From the NCBI GenBank assembly GCA_022702705.1, contig CM040423.1:43411575-43475574 (forward strand): DNA of 64,000 bases, given 5' to 3'. Below, piece by piece: positions 34,701-46,514 of the stretch. The notes under the pieces were generated by a model. That model searched no databases, was not told where the DNA came from, and was given only the letters and a program-made list of their open reading frames with translations. The DNA comes from Papilionanthe hookeriana x Papilionanthe teres. Lineage: Eukaryota; Streptophyta; Magnoliopsida; Asparagales; Orchidaceae. Numbering within the stretch: position 1 is the first letter of the stretch; each line of letters begins with the position of its first letter. Made by a program: the position numbers and the translations under genes.

Positions 34701-36592
34701 GCCGAATGCTTTGATCTTTTGCCAGGAAAATATTAGAACACTGGATCAATTACAAATTATTAGCATAATTTTTCACTAATTACATCCAAGTCTCAAACTA
34801 GTGTTCATTTATCCATTACTCACCTTGACGTCACGGTGAAGAATATGGTTTGCATGCAAGTAATCAAGAGCCATAAGTAATTGCACAAGCCACTTGCAGA
34901 GCTTCTGCAGAATAAAATAAAAGAAGACTAAGAAGAAAAAAAACATATACCGTATATTCTGCAAAGAACACCCAATGATTTTTATGAATAATTTTAATTT
35001 TTTTTCTCAAATTAAACAACCTCTTCGGGGAAAAGGTGTCCATTTGCCTTTTTTATAGCTTCAGCCCTGCCAATACAAGATTAAAAATAGACAGCTTCAG
35101 AATATTAACAAAGATTCAGTTTTACTCTACATTTAGGGCCAGTGCAGACTTACATGTCGCCACCTTCACAATAACCTATGATAATACAAACATAACAGCC
35201 CTGGATGAAAGAAATACACAAATTACTTTTATCATAAATGAAATGAAAATGGAGAAGAATCCCAAATTAATAAATCATTGAGTAGGCATATTAAGAAGGT
35301 GAGAACATAAGAAAATCCCTTGACTTGGTCCTGAAAATGAACTGCAGCATAATCTAAGGGACTGTTCGGGATAGTTATGCTTTTTTTCCTTTTTTTATTT
35401 TATTCTGTTTATGTTTCCATTAGAAACAAAACATGTAGGGCAATATGATTAAAGTATGATTATTTTTAAAAACAATAATATATTATATATATATAATATT
35501 TTTTCTTTTTTTTTTAATTTTAGAAACAAAAAAAAAATACAAAAAATACACTAAATAAACAAGTTTTTAAGAACAAAATTAAAAAAAAAATGACCCCAAA
35601 ACAAGCCCTTGATAAATAACAAGTTATTTGATGGCTGGCACATGCCTAGTTTGAACTTTAGAAGTTAGGCTTTGCGGCCCCTGAAACCTTTGATTAATCA
35701 AAGCCTAGTGCACTTAAATAACTCTTATCAAACTAGTCAATAAAAACTTGAGAAAGGTACGGCTAATCTTGAAGAAAAGATAAAGAGTACAGAAAACATG
35801 GAATACTGTCATCAAGTGGGTATGCCAAATAAAATAATTGGGGAAACAAAATGAAAGAAAGCTAAAAAATTGGCACAAAAAAAGAAGATCTATCAAATTC
35901 AAAAGAAATTTGATCTCTAAAATTTATTAAAATGTCAAATGCTACCAAACATGCTTGAAATTTAATAAAATAATATATGAAGAATGAATTCCCACAATCC
36001 CAATACATTAAATTTAATGATAATGAAGGCGTGCTCCAGACCTTTTCAACCCAAGAATCCTTGTACTCCACAATGAATGGATTTCGCACTTTAGAAATAA
36101 GTTCCATCTGCAGAAACAATGAAGGTATGAGGACTATAACCATCGTATAAAATGTACCACCTAAAGGTCAGCAAAGCTAGTAATTAAGTATGATTTCAGA
36201 AAAAGAATAGCATCTACAAACAGTAGTTTTAGGAGTATTGTTCTCATTACACAGCATTGAACAATATAGAGTGCGTGTGATCATCTCATTATCGAGTAAG
36301 CCATTGGTTACGTGCACAGTAGCAGCAGATTTTACCTCTTGGTGAGCAGACCTGCGGCATCTATCTGTCTGCCGAGCAAGTCTGATCTTCTTCAAGACAT
36401 ACCTAAGAAAATCAAGAAGAAATAAATAAAAGAACTCAAAAAACAGCTAAAGCAACGCAATGAATGAAGCGCAAGCCAAATACAAGCGAGCTGCCTCTCT
36501 ACTTACTTCTTCTTTTCCACCTTGTGCTTCACGAGAAGAGCGGAGCCAAATGCCCCTTTGCCAATCTGCTCCAAAACCTCATACTGCTCCAT
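31743..36592 (-). CDS. NIMA-related serine/threonine kinase (plant NEK1/2/3 type)
   Basis: Fourteen exons join in frame to 1785 bp (594 residues plus stop): 36507-36592, 36336-36402, 36042-36107, 35154-35200, 35021-35066, 34824-34904, 34698-34740, 34566-34615, 34389-34470, 34258-34307, 33615-33688, 33479-33530, 32935-33396 and 31743-32321. Every junction has GT-AG. The protein starts MEQYEVLEQIGKGAFGSALL with the glycine loop, then YVLKKI with the ATP-binding lysine, HRDVK, DFGLAK, GTPSYMCPELL and SDIWSLG. The C-terminal half is basic and serine-rich. It ends with the conserved plant NEK tail (SSYQQRAEALEGLLEFSAQL, then SPRETAIWLTKSFKE). Plant NEKs act on microtubules and directional cell growth. 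The length fits Arabidopsis NEK2 (At3g04810). All catalytic motifs are present. Two introns carry MITEs. Confidence 0.95.
32369..32775. mobile_element. TTACAT-type foldback MITE in NEK intron, with internal duplication
   Basis: The left end GGGAAATTTACATACG and the complement of the right end GGGACGTTTACATACGC form terminal inverted repeats. The first about 166 bases, including host sequence to the left (CGTTTTTAGGG), are duplicated in tandem (32347 and 32513). The element sits in the last intron of the NEK gene. Confidence 0.75.
35357..35611. mobile_element. small inverted-repeat element in NEK intron
   Basis: The left end AAGGGACTGTTCGGGATAG and the complement of the right end AAGGGCTTGTTTTGGGGTCA resemble each other and the GGGYCYGTTTGGGG ends of the element at 19916. 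The interior is AT-rich with T and A runs. No clean target duplication was found. Confidence 0.5.
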
Positions 36593-37540
36593 GTTACGAT
36601 CAACACTTAGCTTCGCCTATTTTCAAATTTTATGAAGCTTCCCTGACCAACTACAGCATAAAAACCGCATACTCAAACTTCAGAAAACGGAAAGCTTAAA
36701 TGGATTAACGTAGTAATTACACAAGTTACATATCACTTGTTGAATGCCTTCATGTTCACCATTAACAAATAGTGACCAATATCTTCGATGAAAAAACAGC
36801 TCAAGAAAAAAATAAAATAAAATAAAAGTCGGAACCACGTTGCCGAAAGAAACAGGCGAAAACGGAAATGAAAAATGAAGCCTAGGTTAGGTCGGCCCCT
36901 TACTTCAGGCCATTGAAAACAAAATCATCCCTGGGAGAACCAATAACAAGAAATCAGTTCAATAGCCAGTCGGTGAAAACAGAAAATCAATGTGCAATGT
37001 AAACTAAACAAAAAAAGAAAAAAAAATCACCCAACGCCACTAAAACGTCCAAAAATCAAAGAAAAACAAACACAAAAACCATCCTAGTAGCCAACTCTAA
37101 ATACATCAAAAACTAGAAACAGAACCAGACAAGAAACGCAGTTTCTGATACAAATGCGTTTCGAATCGGGCTCCGAACTGAAAATGCGAGTTAAAACTGC
37201 TTCAGAGCAAACCGAAACCCACACACATTCCTTTAAAACAGAAGCCAGCGAGCCGCAGAAACCTCACCGGATCTAAACTCACGGAAGAACAGAGATCTCT
37301 AACCCTCCACGGAGACCTTGCCGACTAAAAGCAGTGAAGCACTGAGAAGTCGCAGTTCTCTTCACTCACGCCCTCTCCGAGCAGGGAACAAGAAGAGAAG
37401 AAACCAGACCAGCGCCGCAACTCGAGGCGGCAAGAAGCTCAAAAGGAGGGCATGATTGGAGATTCGAAGTTCGAATGCCTGCGAAAGAATAAAAAGAGGG
37501 CTAAAGTGAGAGAACTATGCAGTGAGGTGGGCTACCCTTT
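36593..37540 (-). promoter_or_regulatory. NEK gene 5' UTR and promoter region
   Basis: This is the upstream region of the NEK start codon. The part nearest the gene is AT-rich, while 37230-37450 is GC-richer with CTCTCC/GAGAGG runs, as in a plant leader exon. A UTR intron is plausible (a potential acceptor lies just before the start), but I cannot fix the transcription start. Confidence 0.4.
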
Positions 37541-40126
37541 ATGTCTTCCGAATTATCAAATAAGGATAAAAATAAATAAATAAATATAATTAATAAATGA
37601 ATATAATGATTAAATTTAAATTTAAAATGTTTATTTTATTTATAATGTAATCTCAAAATAATGAATTCAGTTTCATAAAATATTTATTCAAATATAATTT
37701 TCAATAAATTTTGTCAAAATATTTTCATCCATTCTTTTTTTATTATTATTATTTTTTCTTCTCTGTCATAAAGATTTATGAAAGCTAAATAAAATAATTT
37801 ACATTTTTATTTTATATTTTTAAGTATTATCATGCGTTAGTGATGTCTTATTCAAATGAAATAATATGCCAAAGATAAAAAATAATTATTTATATAAATT
37901 TAATAACTCGATGACTAAGAATTATACATTTTTCCTTATTGTTAATGATTTAAGTCTTGTAATAATCAAATAAAATGTTTGTCTCATAACTCAAGAAAAG
38001 TTATGTGAATCTGACGTGTCTAATAACACTAACAACTAACAAAATACTTTAAAACCCTATTCAAATGGCTTGAATTTTGGGTACTCCCCATCAAGTATAT
38101 TGCAATTCAATATTTTTAGCTCACTTAGCATATTATAGCAACTCTTAAGATTATAATGAAATTGTTATGCATATTCATCATGATGGATATAAGTGACATT
38201 GAACAACCACTCCATGATACTATCTTTTTTTATTATTACTATGTTTAGTGATCTTTCTCTCTTGTGTAGTGATGATAATCATAACATATATTTCTAAAAA
38301 AATTAACATATTTGAGAGATCTAATGTGACATTTTTAATTTTGTTTTAATTGGTAAAATTAAATGTTGTTATTCACAAATTGATAGTAGGATGGTTCTCG
38401 AATATAAGAGAATCGATCATTAATGACTGGTGAGTGTTATAAATTAGTCATTGGCAAACCACATATGATGATTAACGTGACTCTCTAAATTGACTTAAAT
38501 TTTCTTTTAATGAGAAAGGAGATTGGATAACCCCGAAGATAGCTGCTAAAAAACAATAATTGACGAAAGAGATTGACATTGAGCATATGGACTTAAAAAA
38601 ATAAACATTGTATGATTGAGAAAAATATATTAGATCATGCTACCCAAAAGAATAAGAAGTAGTTATACACAAACACCTCTATCCAACAAAGATGATCTAT
38701 TTTTAGTTTATTCTCCAGACCGCGATCAATGTCATATTGAACATTTTGAATATCACATCACTTTAACCCTTTCTAGCTTTCACCACACATTTTTTAAAAT
38801 AATTTCCCTTTGGCATAGTTTGTCTTTCTCAACTATCTTCTTTTTTTAACAAAAAAAACCCTCTAATGTAGCTTTTTCTTGAGCCCATTCTCAAGTCAAT
38901 TCTTCTTGGCCTCAACCCATTTTTTTTGGTTATTTTAGGATTTTTATTCCAATTACATCAATTATTCAAATTAATAAATGGATGACATCTATTAATAATC
39001 TTTTCTTCTGATCAGGCAACTTCTACTAGTACGTTATTATTTCATTTAGTGGCTTTTACCATCGTTTTATCTTCTGATTTGATTGCCTCCTTCTAGCAAG
39101 CTCAGATCCAACCGATCGCTTCTCTTCCATTATTTCTACTTAGATCTTTGAAATGAATTAGACAAGATCAACAAGGGGATGATCCAATTCTCAACTTGCA
39201 ACTTATTTCACTACTTGAAAGACTATGGATAAAGTTTGTTTGAGTGTAAGGAAAAGTGTAATGCCTCTTTTTTGCGTTTTTGCACTAATAAGACCATCTA
39301 CGATGATATTGAACCAAATGTTATCAAGTCGGATCATAAATATATGAGAGAATAATCAACAAGAATTATCTCCCTAAATCAAAATTATTAAAGTCTTATT
39401 GATTATAATGAGCTCTACAACTAAAATGTTGCATTTGCATCATCATGTGCTCGCCACTGGCAGACCTTCTAGATATACCAACAACGATGATGCCCCCACA
39501 GATGATAGAACGTCTTTTAATTTCTTCATTTTAATTACACAAAGTATTTTACAATAAACATGAATATTGACTTGAGTTTGTATTATAGGAAATATTGGAT
39601 TTAACAATATTGTTCCTCAACCCTAGACATGGACATAGGATAATGAAGTAGAAAAAAGAGACTTTTTTCTCAAAATATTGTACTTTCATTTCATCAAATT
39701 AATTAAGTTTATAATTTCAATAAATGTAAGAAAATAAATTGACTTGATTCAAGCCAATACTAGATGTATTTTGACCCATCTAACCAAAATTATAACTATT
39801 CTACATTGATAGTTGTTAAGCCTCATTCAACCACCAATGAAAACAAAGCTAAATGGAAAAGAGCCAATAACTTGATTTAAACTTTTCTCTAAAAACTTTG
39901 ATTTAAAATAAAATAAAAAAAAGCAAATAATAACTCTTCTATTTATCAATAAAACAAAAAAAAAAAAATGAAACCCTAACAATTAGGCTCAGTTTAGTCT
40001 AATTCTATTTTGAGGCATTTACATTCAAACCACTCAATTCTTATTTATTCGCATGTCTAACACCTAAATTTTATTTTTTATATTTATAACACCTAATTTT
40101 TTTAATCGCATTAAAAATATCATTAT
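37541..40126. other. AT-rich intergenic DNA
   Basis: No gene or clear element was found, apart from a MITE fragment near 40015-40110 and poly-A runs near 39957. Confidence 0.55.
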
Positions 40127-41008
40127 TGATGCGTGCTAGAAAATTCACGGCGGTAAAGTAATTGATTATCGTCTTAACGTTGTATGAGAATTCAACACAC
40201 ACACAGATGAAAAAGAAAAAGCGGTGACGACTCCATAAGTTTTTACGTGGAAAACCCGTAAAGGGAAAAATCACGGGGTCTGCTCAGTTGCGAAAATCCA
40301 CTATTGATTGATGATTGCAGGAATCACTTGTCCCACAGATGGGAAATGGTAATTATATTCTTCAGATTACAATGTCGGTTGACAATATCTAGTTGGTGAT
40401 GAATGACAGTAGTGCTTAGCGATGGTCAACAACGGTAGTGAGGTCGGTGATGGTCGATGACGGAGGTTGGCGGTGGTGCTGGCATGACGCCTTCTCCTCG
40501 AGCTGCCGAGCTCTCTGTGGCTTCTCCCCCCCCCATGTGAAGGTTGGGGGTCTATTTATAGTGCTTTTGGTGCAATTAATGCAGCCATTTTGATCAGACG
40601 GTTCAAAGGATTCCTCTCGATCATACAACGTTTAAGGGGAATTTGATGACCTTAACAATGTCAGAATTAAGTGATCTTGAGCTCGTTGGATTAGTTTTGT
40701 TGAGATGCTCGATTCTACTATAAGCTTGCTAGTGTCGGCATTTGTTCGATCTTTCAATTGTGTATAAAAATCTTCTAAGAATGATATAATGACTTGATAT
40801 GGGCTTGATTTGACTCGGATCAGACTAGTTTTGATATTGTTGGGTCCGTCTCATCGGTCGGTCAGTTTGACTGTATGCTTGCTGAAATCGGAGCTCTGTA
40901 TAACTTTTTATCATGATTTAAATGTTTTCTGCTCAAAATATCGTCTTGAGATCCGTATCATACCTCGAGATTCGTGCTGGATGATGAAAATTTGTAGGTG
41001 ACGTATCA
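40127..41008 (-). mobile_element. solo LTR, family S, with TSD ATTAT
   Basis: On the minus strand the 882-bp sequence starts TGATACGTCACC and ends CACGCATCA, so it has TG...CA ends. It is flanked on both sides by ATTAT (40122-40126 and 41009-41013), a perfect 5-bp target duplication. It has a TATA box (CTATAAATAG near 40553 on minus). Near its end is the TTTCCACGTAAAAAC block common in plant copia LTRs. It is homologous over most of its length to 46515-48011. No internal region is present, so it arose by LTR-LTR recombination. Confidence 0.9.
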
Positions 41009-41191
41009 ATTATCTTAATTTTTAGAAAGTGGCTATATCTGTCAAAGCAAATAAATGATACGGTGCATGTAAAAATTGAAGCTTATATATTAGATTGAAA
41101 AAATTGGGTGTTATAAAGATCACCCAAATTTTTTTATGTGATAAATAGATAAATAAAAAAATTGCTATCTCCTCGTTTTGATTAAGGATCT

Positions 41192-41411
41192 ATTTTGAGA
41201 CAGTTGCAGCTTATTGAATAATCTGCTGATAAGCTGATTAAAAATAATTTATTGATAAACTAGGTGCAGTGAATATTGCAAAATTTTATTTTTTTTTTTG
41301 AAAAGTTAGACCATAGCCAGAAAGCTCCCACCGCACCTAGATGTAAAAACATAATTTTCAGCGTTTAAAAATGCATAAGCTGCCCAAATACATTTTACCC
41401 AAATAGACCAG
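41192..41411. mobile_element. small MITE related to the Harbinger-like element
   Basis: The left end GGATCTATTTTGAGACAGTTGC and its AATAATCTGCTGATAAGCTG block resemble the right arm of the element at 19916-20993. The complement of the right end reads GGTCTATTTGGGTAAAATG. Target duplications are not clear. Confidence 0.5.
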
Positions 41412-42054
41412 GTGCTTAGCACTCGATTTGAAACAAAATGAATTGTGATTAATTATCAATAACCCCCTTGTACTTTTTTTATTTGCTACATATCAAAATT
41501 TTATCTGTTTTGTCAATAACCCCATTATACTTTTTTTTTTTTACACATTCAATCCCCATTGCTTTCAGATGGGTCCCACCTAAGGGTGAAAGAAGGGGTC
41601 TTGTAGCCTAGTGAGATTGTCCACAATACGCTCCCCAGGCAGGGGGAGCGGGGGCACTGCACGGTACGATGACACGCGGATAATCTTTGATAGAGAATAT
41701 CGCTACGGCGTGACGGAGTGGTGAGGTTACCGCATAAATCAATCGTAAATGCCTAAAAAGGTAATACTTGGTTAAGCAGAGGTCAGTGGAAACCAAAGCA
41801 GTGAGGATCGGCGCCCACTTTGGGAGACAGGGAAGCGTCGCGTAGTGATTCGACTCAGGTCCACGACACGAGCATATGGGTGCGTGCGTCGTGCGTCCCC
41901 CGCCTGTCATTATTCATTGTATACGTTATGACTCCTTGTGTATTTGTATATCTAACACCTATTTTTTATATTTGTATACATAACCCCCAATTTTTTAATG
42001 TCATATGAAAAATTATCACAATTAATAATTTTTTAAAAAACAGATGAAGTACTG
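41412..42054. other. intergenic DNA with a GC-rich stretch
   Basis: 41590-41910 is clearly richer in G+C than its flanks (for example CCCAGGCAGGGGGAGCGGG) and has frames on both strands, none recognisable. A MITE fragment follows at 41925-42010. Confidence 0.45.
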
Positions 42055-42600
42055 AGTCGATGTTACTGCTAGGCTGAGCTTGATTGACATCGGGTTGGCG
42101 GGAATAATTACGTCGGCTAGGCTTTGCCGATATGTGGATTTAGTGTGGTCGTAGACCCTCAATCATTGGAAGAGTAGCTTCTTTTTGGGCATAATGAGAC
42201 TAGGCTATTGGGCATATGGTGAATTATCATAAATTGATTGGTAGTTTATTTCTTAATCAGTAGATCCTTCATAATAATTATAAGGCTCTTATGTGTTGTC
42301 GATTTTTGGTCCCTAATGAGAAGCCTTAGAAGAGTTATTGGGACAACTGATAATAGCGAGGAACTGCATTATTTCATCAGGTCGGATCTACTGAAAAGAT
42401 AAGTCGATGTCTTCACTCAACTTTCTTGTAGTGGTTAGCTCGGATGCTTATCTGTTTTACTTTAGTCCGATTTGTTTGGACTCAATCATTTGGTCATTCT
42501 TTTTTGCCATATATTAGCTCGGTCAGACTTTGGCCTTGGTTCGGATGACTGCATTCGATAAGATACGGCCCTCTTGGTCTTACGCCGGTGGGTAGCATAA
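42055..42600 (+). repeat. dispersed repeat, copy 2
   Basis: Homologous to the repeat in the isomerase intron (28060-28700), with the same order of landmarks and the same CCGGTGGG-type end. Followed at 42600-42800 by a GATGGTGGC-like low-complexity segment. Confidence 0.55.
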
Positions 42601-42973
42601 AATGTTTAGGAAGTGGCACGTACTGGCGACAACAGTCCAGACCAGTGACAGGGATGATCTAGCGATGGCTATGGCTAGACGATGTTTGACCGACAACTAT
42701 GAGAATGACAGGTAGTAGTCTCTCCACGACAGATGCAACTGGGGGATGGTGGCAACATTGGTGAGCGGGCAATGTTGACCAGTAGTGGTGGACCTCAAAA
42801 ACCATCAAGAGCTAGGATTTCCTTCAATTTTCTCATTCACATTCATGTCCCCTTTCACGAAGAGTGTAAAATTTTATTTATAATTTTTTGAGTCACACCA
42901 TTAGTAAATATTGTATAAATCTGGATCATTGTATCAAACTAATTAGAGTGATTTTCTTGATTATTTTCTTATT

Positions 42974-43440
42974 GAAAAACGACGACGATAAAGTGAAAAT
43001 GGAACGAAAAAATTGCACGCAGAAAAAAAAACACCAAAGCGACACACAGATTTACGTGATTCGCAAATTTGCTTACGTCCACGAAACTGTAGATGAATTT
43101 ATTACTTCGAGGAATTACATCATCGAACGCCTCGACATTTACAAGAAAATCTCTAATTTCTTCTCTCCCTTTCCTCTTTTTCTCTTCCTCTCTTTCTCCT
43201 TTGGAGGACTTGGCTTGACCCTTGATTGGTACTTGCTTGGTAATTGCTTGACACTATTTCTTCAAGCCAAAATAGACTATTTATTAAAACCAAGAGAGTG
43301 ATAGGTGGGAGGTAGGTGAGCGGTATGTGGGATGTGGTAGGTGAGCGGTTGGTGGGATGGTAGGTGGGATGGTAGGTGAGATTCTTAATTAGAAATCTAA
43401 TTAAATTAATGTGGACCGGGTCTCCACATTACCCAACACA
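42974..43440 (-). mobile_element. LTR of copia family B, probably solo
   Basis: This is an inverted copy of the LTR at 5903-6354. It shares the GTAATGTGGA and GACCCGGTCCACATTAAT start, the CCCACCTACC array, TATA box (CTATTTATT on plus near 43277), and the CGAGGCGTTCGATGATGTAA-type block. Flanks TTTAT and CTTAT suggest an imperfect 5-bp duplication. No internal region is attached. Confidence 0.75.
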
Positions 43441-44379
43441 TTTATAGTTTTACGAGTATATAAATGCCTTAATAATGGCAAAAAATTAGGTGATATTTGG
43501 CTCTTTAGATTTGTCTCTTCAAGATGCTAGATTTGAATATGAACTTAAAATATTTGGAGAGCTTCGTTCTCTCATAGTACATTCCAAAGCTTTGCATAAA
43601 GCTTTAAGTGCACATATTGAAAATCAATGGGAGTGTGGATATTTCCATTGTATCCATATCTAAATTTGATTTTTGAAAATTTTGATATGCAAAACATGCC
43701 GATCAATATGATTTTTAAGGGTGGCTTATATATAAAAACCCAAATTTAGATGTATGATATATAAATAAATAAAAGTTCTCTGATATGTATGTAAATCTTC
43801 TTAACTTTAAACTTCTGATTAAAACGAACGATTATTGCATCAGGACTCCAATGATAGAGGTCGCATTGCTGATTTAGCATACTGACATACACTGCTAGTG
43901 GTCCGATTGATCACGTAATGATCATTATTGGAGACACTTGGCTCAAATTTACATCAGGTGTCCTGATACAATAATTTTCCGATTAAAACAAGCACTTTTT
44001 GTTGATGACGATTTGCAAATTTCCATAATTAATCATCTTAATTATAAAGAGAACCTTGCATTCTTTTTTTATCTTTATCAAAATTTATGTTTTTCTTAAT
44101 TATTTTCATACTTTTTAGAACCACGAAACGACGTGATAGGTGCATGGAAATTCTGCTTCAGCCTTTGACCTCTGTTGTAGCTTAATAAAATGGGGTCCAC
44201 ATTGGAATCCGAGGCCATGTCACGTGACTCTTGCGATCGTCAGGATCTGTTGAACATGTGTCATAATTCTATTCGCTTTATTCGGTGATATCGTGTTCTA
44301 TATTGTATATCGCGAGCGGACAGTGCCAACGATGCAGCTAACTGTCACGGTTATGTAAATAAAGAAATAAAAGTTGTCG
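43441..44379. other. AT-rich intergenic DNA
   Basis: No gene or recognisable element. Confidence 0.5.
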
Positions 44380-45060
44380 TATTTACAAGTGTGCATAAAA
44401 GTCCTAAGGAAATCTATATTTTCATATAAAAAGAGTGCGATGAAGAAGGGTTCATTAACCGAAGATCATGATATTTGCTTATCTTAATGACAAGACTTTT
44501 CAAGCCCAGCTAACAAAGTTAAAGCCGACCGAGTAATAAAACAAATAGAAACCTATCTAGCAATGAGATAGACAAAAGACGAACGAAGGATAACATAATG
44601 AGCCGCTCAGCCAGAAATAAGATAAAAGAGTATTTGAGCTAACTGTCACAAATAAGCGTATCTAAGGAACGATTCGATTTGTTGGTATCTCCAAGTATCC
44701 CAAGGACACCTAGAGACTCTTTATCATAAGTAAAGGATCAGAAACCTAATCATTTACCAATCAACTGAGCAAATGGATGAAGCACGGTGACTGAGCGGAT
44801 TTGGTTAGCCGTACCGGTCTCATCTACCAGAAGCCAAACAAGCTCAATTGAGCGAGATAGATAGCAGCCAAGCAATAGGCTGATACATGTAAAGTACTAA
44901 AAAGACTTTGTACAACCATCTTTAAACAACGAAAAAATATAACATGGTATTGCACTCTCTCCCATATAAATAGAAGATTGAGTGACATTGGTTATTACAA
45001 TTCATTTCTGCTCACTCCTCTCTTTGACTTGCACAATATTTTTCTAGGATGTGATATATT
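44380..45060 (+). repeat. putative LTR-like sequence
   Basis: A moderately GC-rich stretch with many short GAGC/GACCGAGT words ends in a promoter-like CCCATATAAATAGAAG at 44962 and a pyrimidine-rich tail (CTCACTCCTCTCTTTGAC). This resembles the U3-R part of plant LTRs. Boundaries and target duplication were not found. Confidence 0.35.
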
Positions 45061-45647
45061 TAGGGACAAATAAGGATTAAACAAAAAGGTAATTTTCAGA
45101 TATATTTTAACAAAATTTTATTCATAATATATTACTTAACTAAAAATAATTGATTCATTGAAAATCATGATATAAAATTCGTGTCTAATCAGATAATAAA
45201 TTAACAAATTTATTAAAATTTTCATCGATATTATTTTTAAATATATTCGAAGTCAACCCCAAAGTTAAAAAAAAGCAATGCTCCTTTTTTAATAGTCTGT
45301 TTATTTTAATATATTAGAAGTGTGCAATATTCAAAATACATAAAATTTACATATTATGTATTTACATATCTAACATTTAAATTTTAATATAAAGTATCTT
45401 CACATTCAACTCTCTTGCCCAATAATGTGACATGAAAGCCTACTTTTGCACCGAATTGTGATAGAGCACGAGAGTTCTGCCTTAAATTTACTTCCAAGGA
45501 AGTGATGTGATATATTATTATGGCTCCCATAAAATATGAAATAATTTGTCAATTCATTTTGTCCCTTTTTTTTTTCATTTATTGTCACCTCATTTTAAAA
45601 GTGTGACATATTTAATGCATTGTCACATAAAGTTTAGAAAAGAAAAA

Positions 45648-45651
<4 letters not shown>

Positions 45652-45704
<53 letters not shown>
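45652..45704. repeat. (AT)n microsatellite
   Basis: About 26 uninterrupted AT units. Confidence 0.97.
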
Positions 45705-45713
<9 letters not shown>

Positions 45714-46032
45714 AAATATTAATTTTGTAAAATATAAATTTTCAATCGCTATAAATGTAATTGTCTCATAATGGGGCTAATTATGTACAATAGTACTATT
45801 TTATGCCATTCATGTTAGATCCAAATTTGTACCATATGCAACTACCAATCAAAATTAGGGATTGAGAGAAGACAGAGGAGGAGGATGAATGGTGACGGCT
45901 CTAGGAAGTTTGCTAAGCTTATATACTATTGCTTGCCATTATCGATTAATTTTCTATGTTCCCACAAGCCACTTTCAAGTTTATGTTTTTCCTCTCTCCT
46001 AGTTCAAGATATCTCGAGCTCGCTTGTGATTC

Positions 46033-46035
<3 letters not shown>

Positions 46036-46067
<32 letters not shown>
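46036..46067. repeat. (TC)n microsatellite
   Basis: About 15 TC units. Confidence 0.95.
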
Positions 46068-46071
<4 letters not shown>

Positions 46072-46514
46072 TAATTTGAGAATCTCTCGCATGCTCCACT
46101 CTCCTTCCCAACCTCAAACCACACTAACCCTACTCATATAGGTCCAACCCAAACCCTCGATGTTGATCATCATCAGATACCTTTTTATGTGCCCTATGTG
46201 TCTTAGCTGCGTAAGATAAGGTTGTGAATGTTTTGATGATTTTGGGAAGTGTAGAATAAACTTAGTGTTCTTGACAATTTTGAAAAGTATCACCACTTGA
46301 TGATATACTATTGTCTTATTGATTTTTGCTATATCTGATGATTTCATGATTGGAGTTACGCTTCTTCATCCGCTCACAACAGTTAGATCTTCATTTAAGA
46401 ATTTGAAGCGTTCCAAATGCTATGTTCAAGATTCAAAATTGGTTATCGATGCTCGTTATTATTATTATTTTTTGAAATTATACCAACCAATTAATATAGT
46501 TAAAAAAAAGTCAT

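Larger units (their letters stand above)
45061..46514. other. AT-rich intergenic DNA with microsatellites
   Basis: It contains an (AT)n tract at 45652-45704, a (TC)n tract at 46036-46067 and a MITE fragment near 45330-45420. No gene is seen. Confidence 0.55.

Noticed and set aside
35357..35611. Firm Harbinger assignment for the NEK-intron element
   Set aside because: The ends resemble the 19916 element, but no TAA/TTA duplication is present, so only a generic inverted-repeat call is made.
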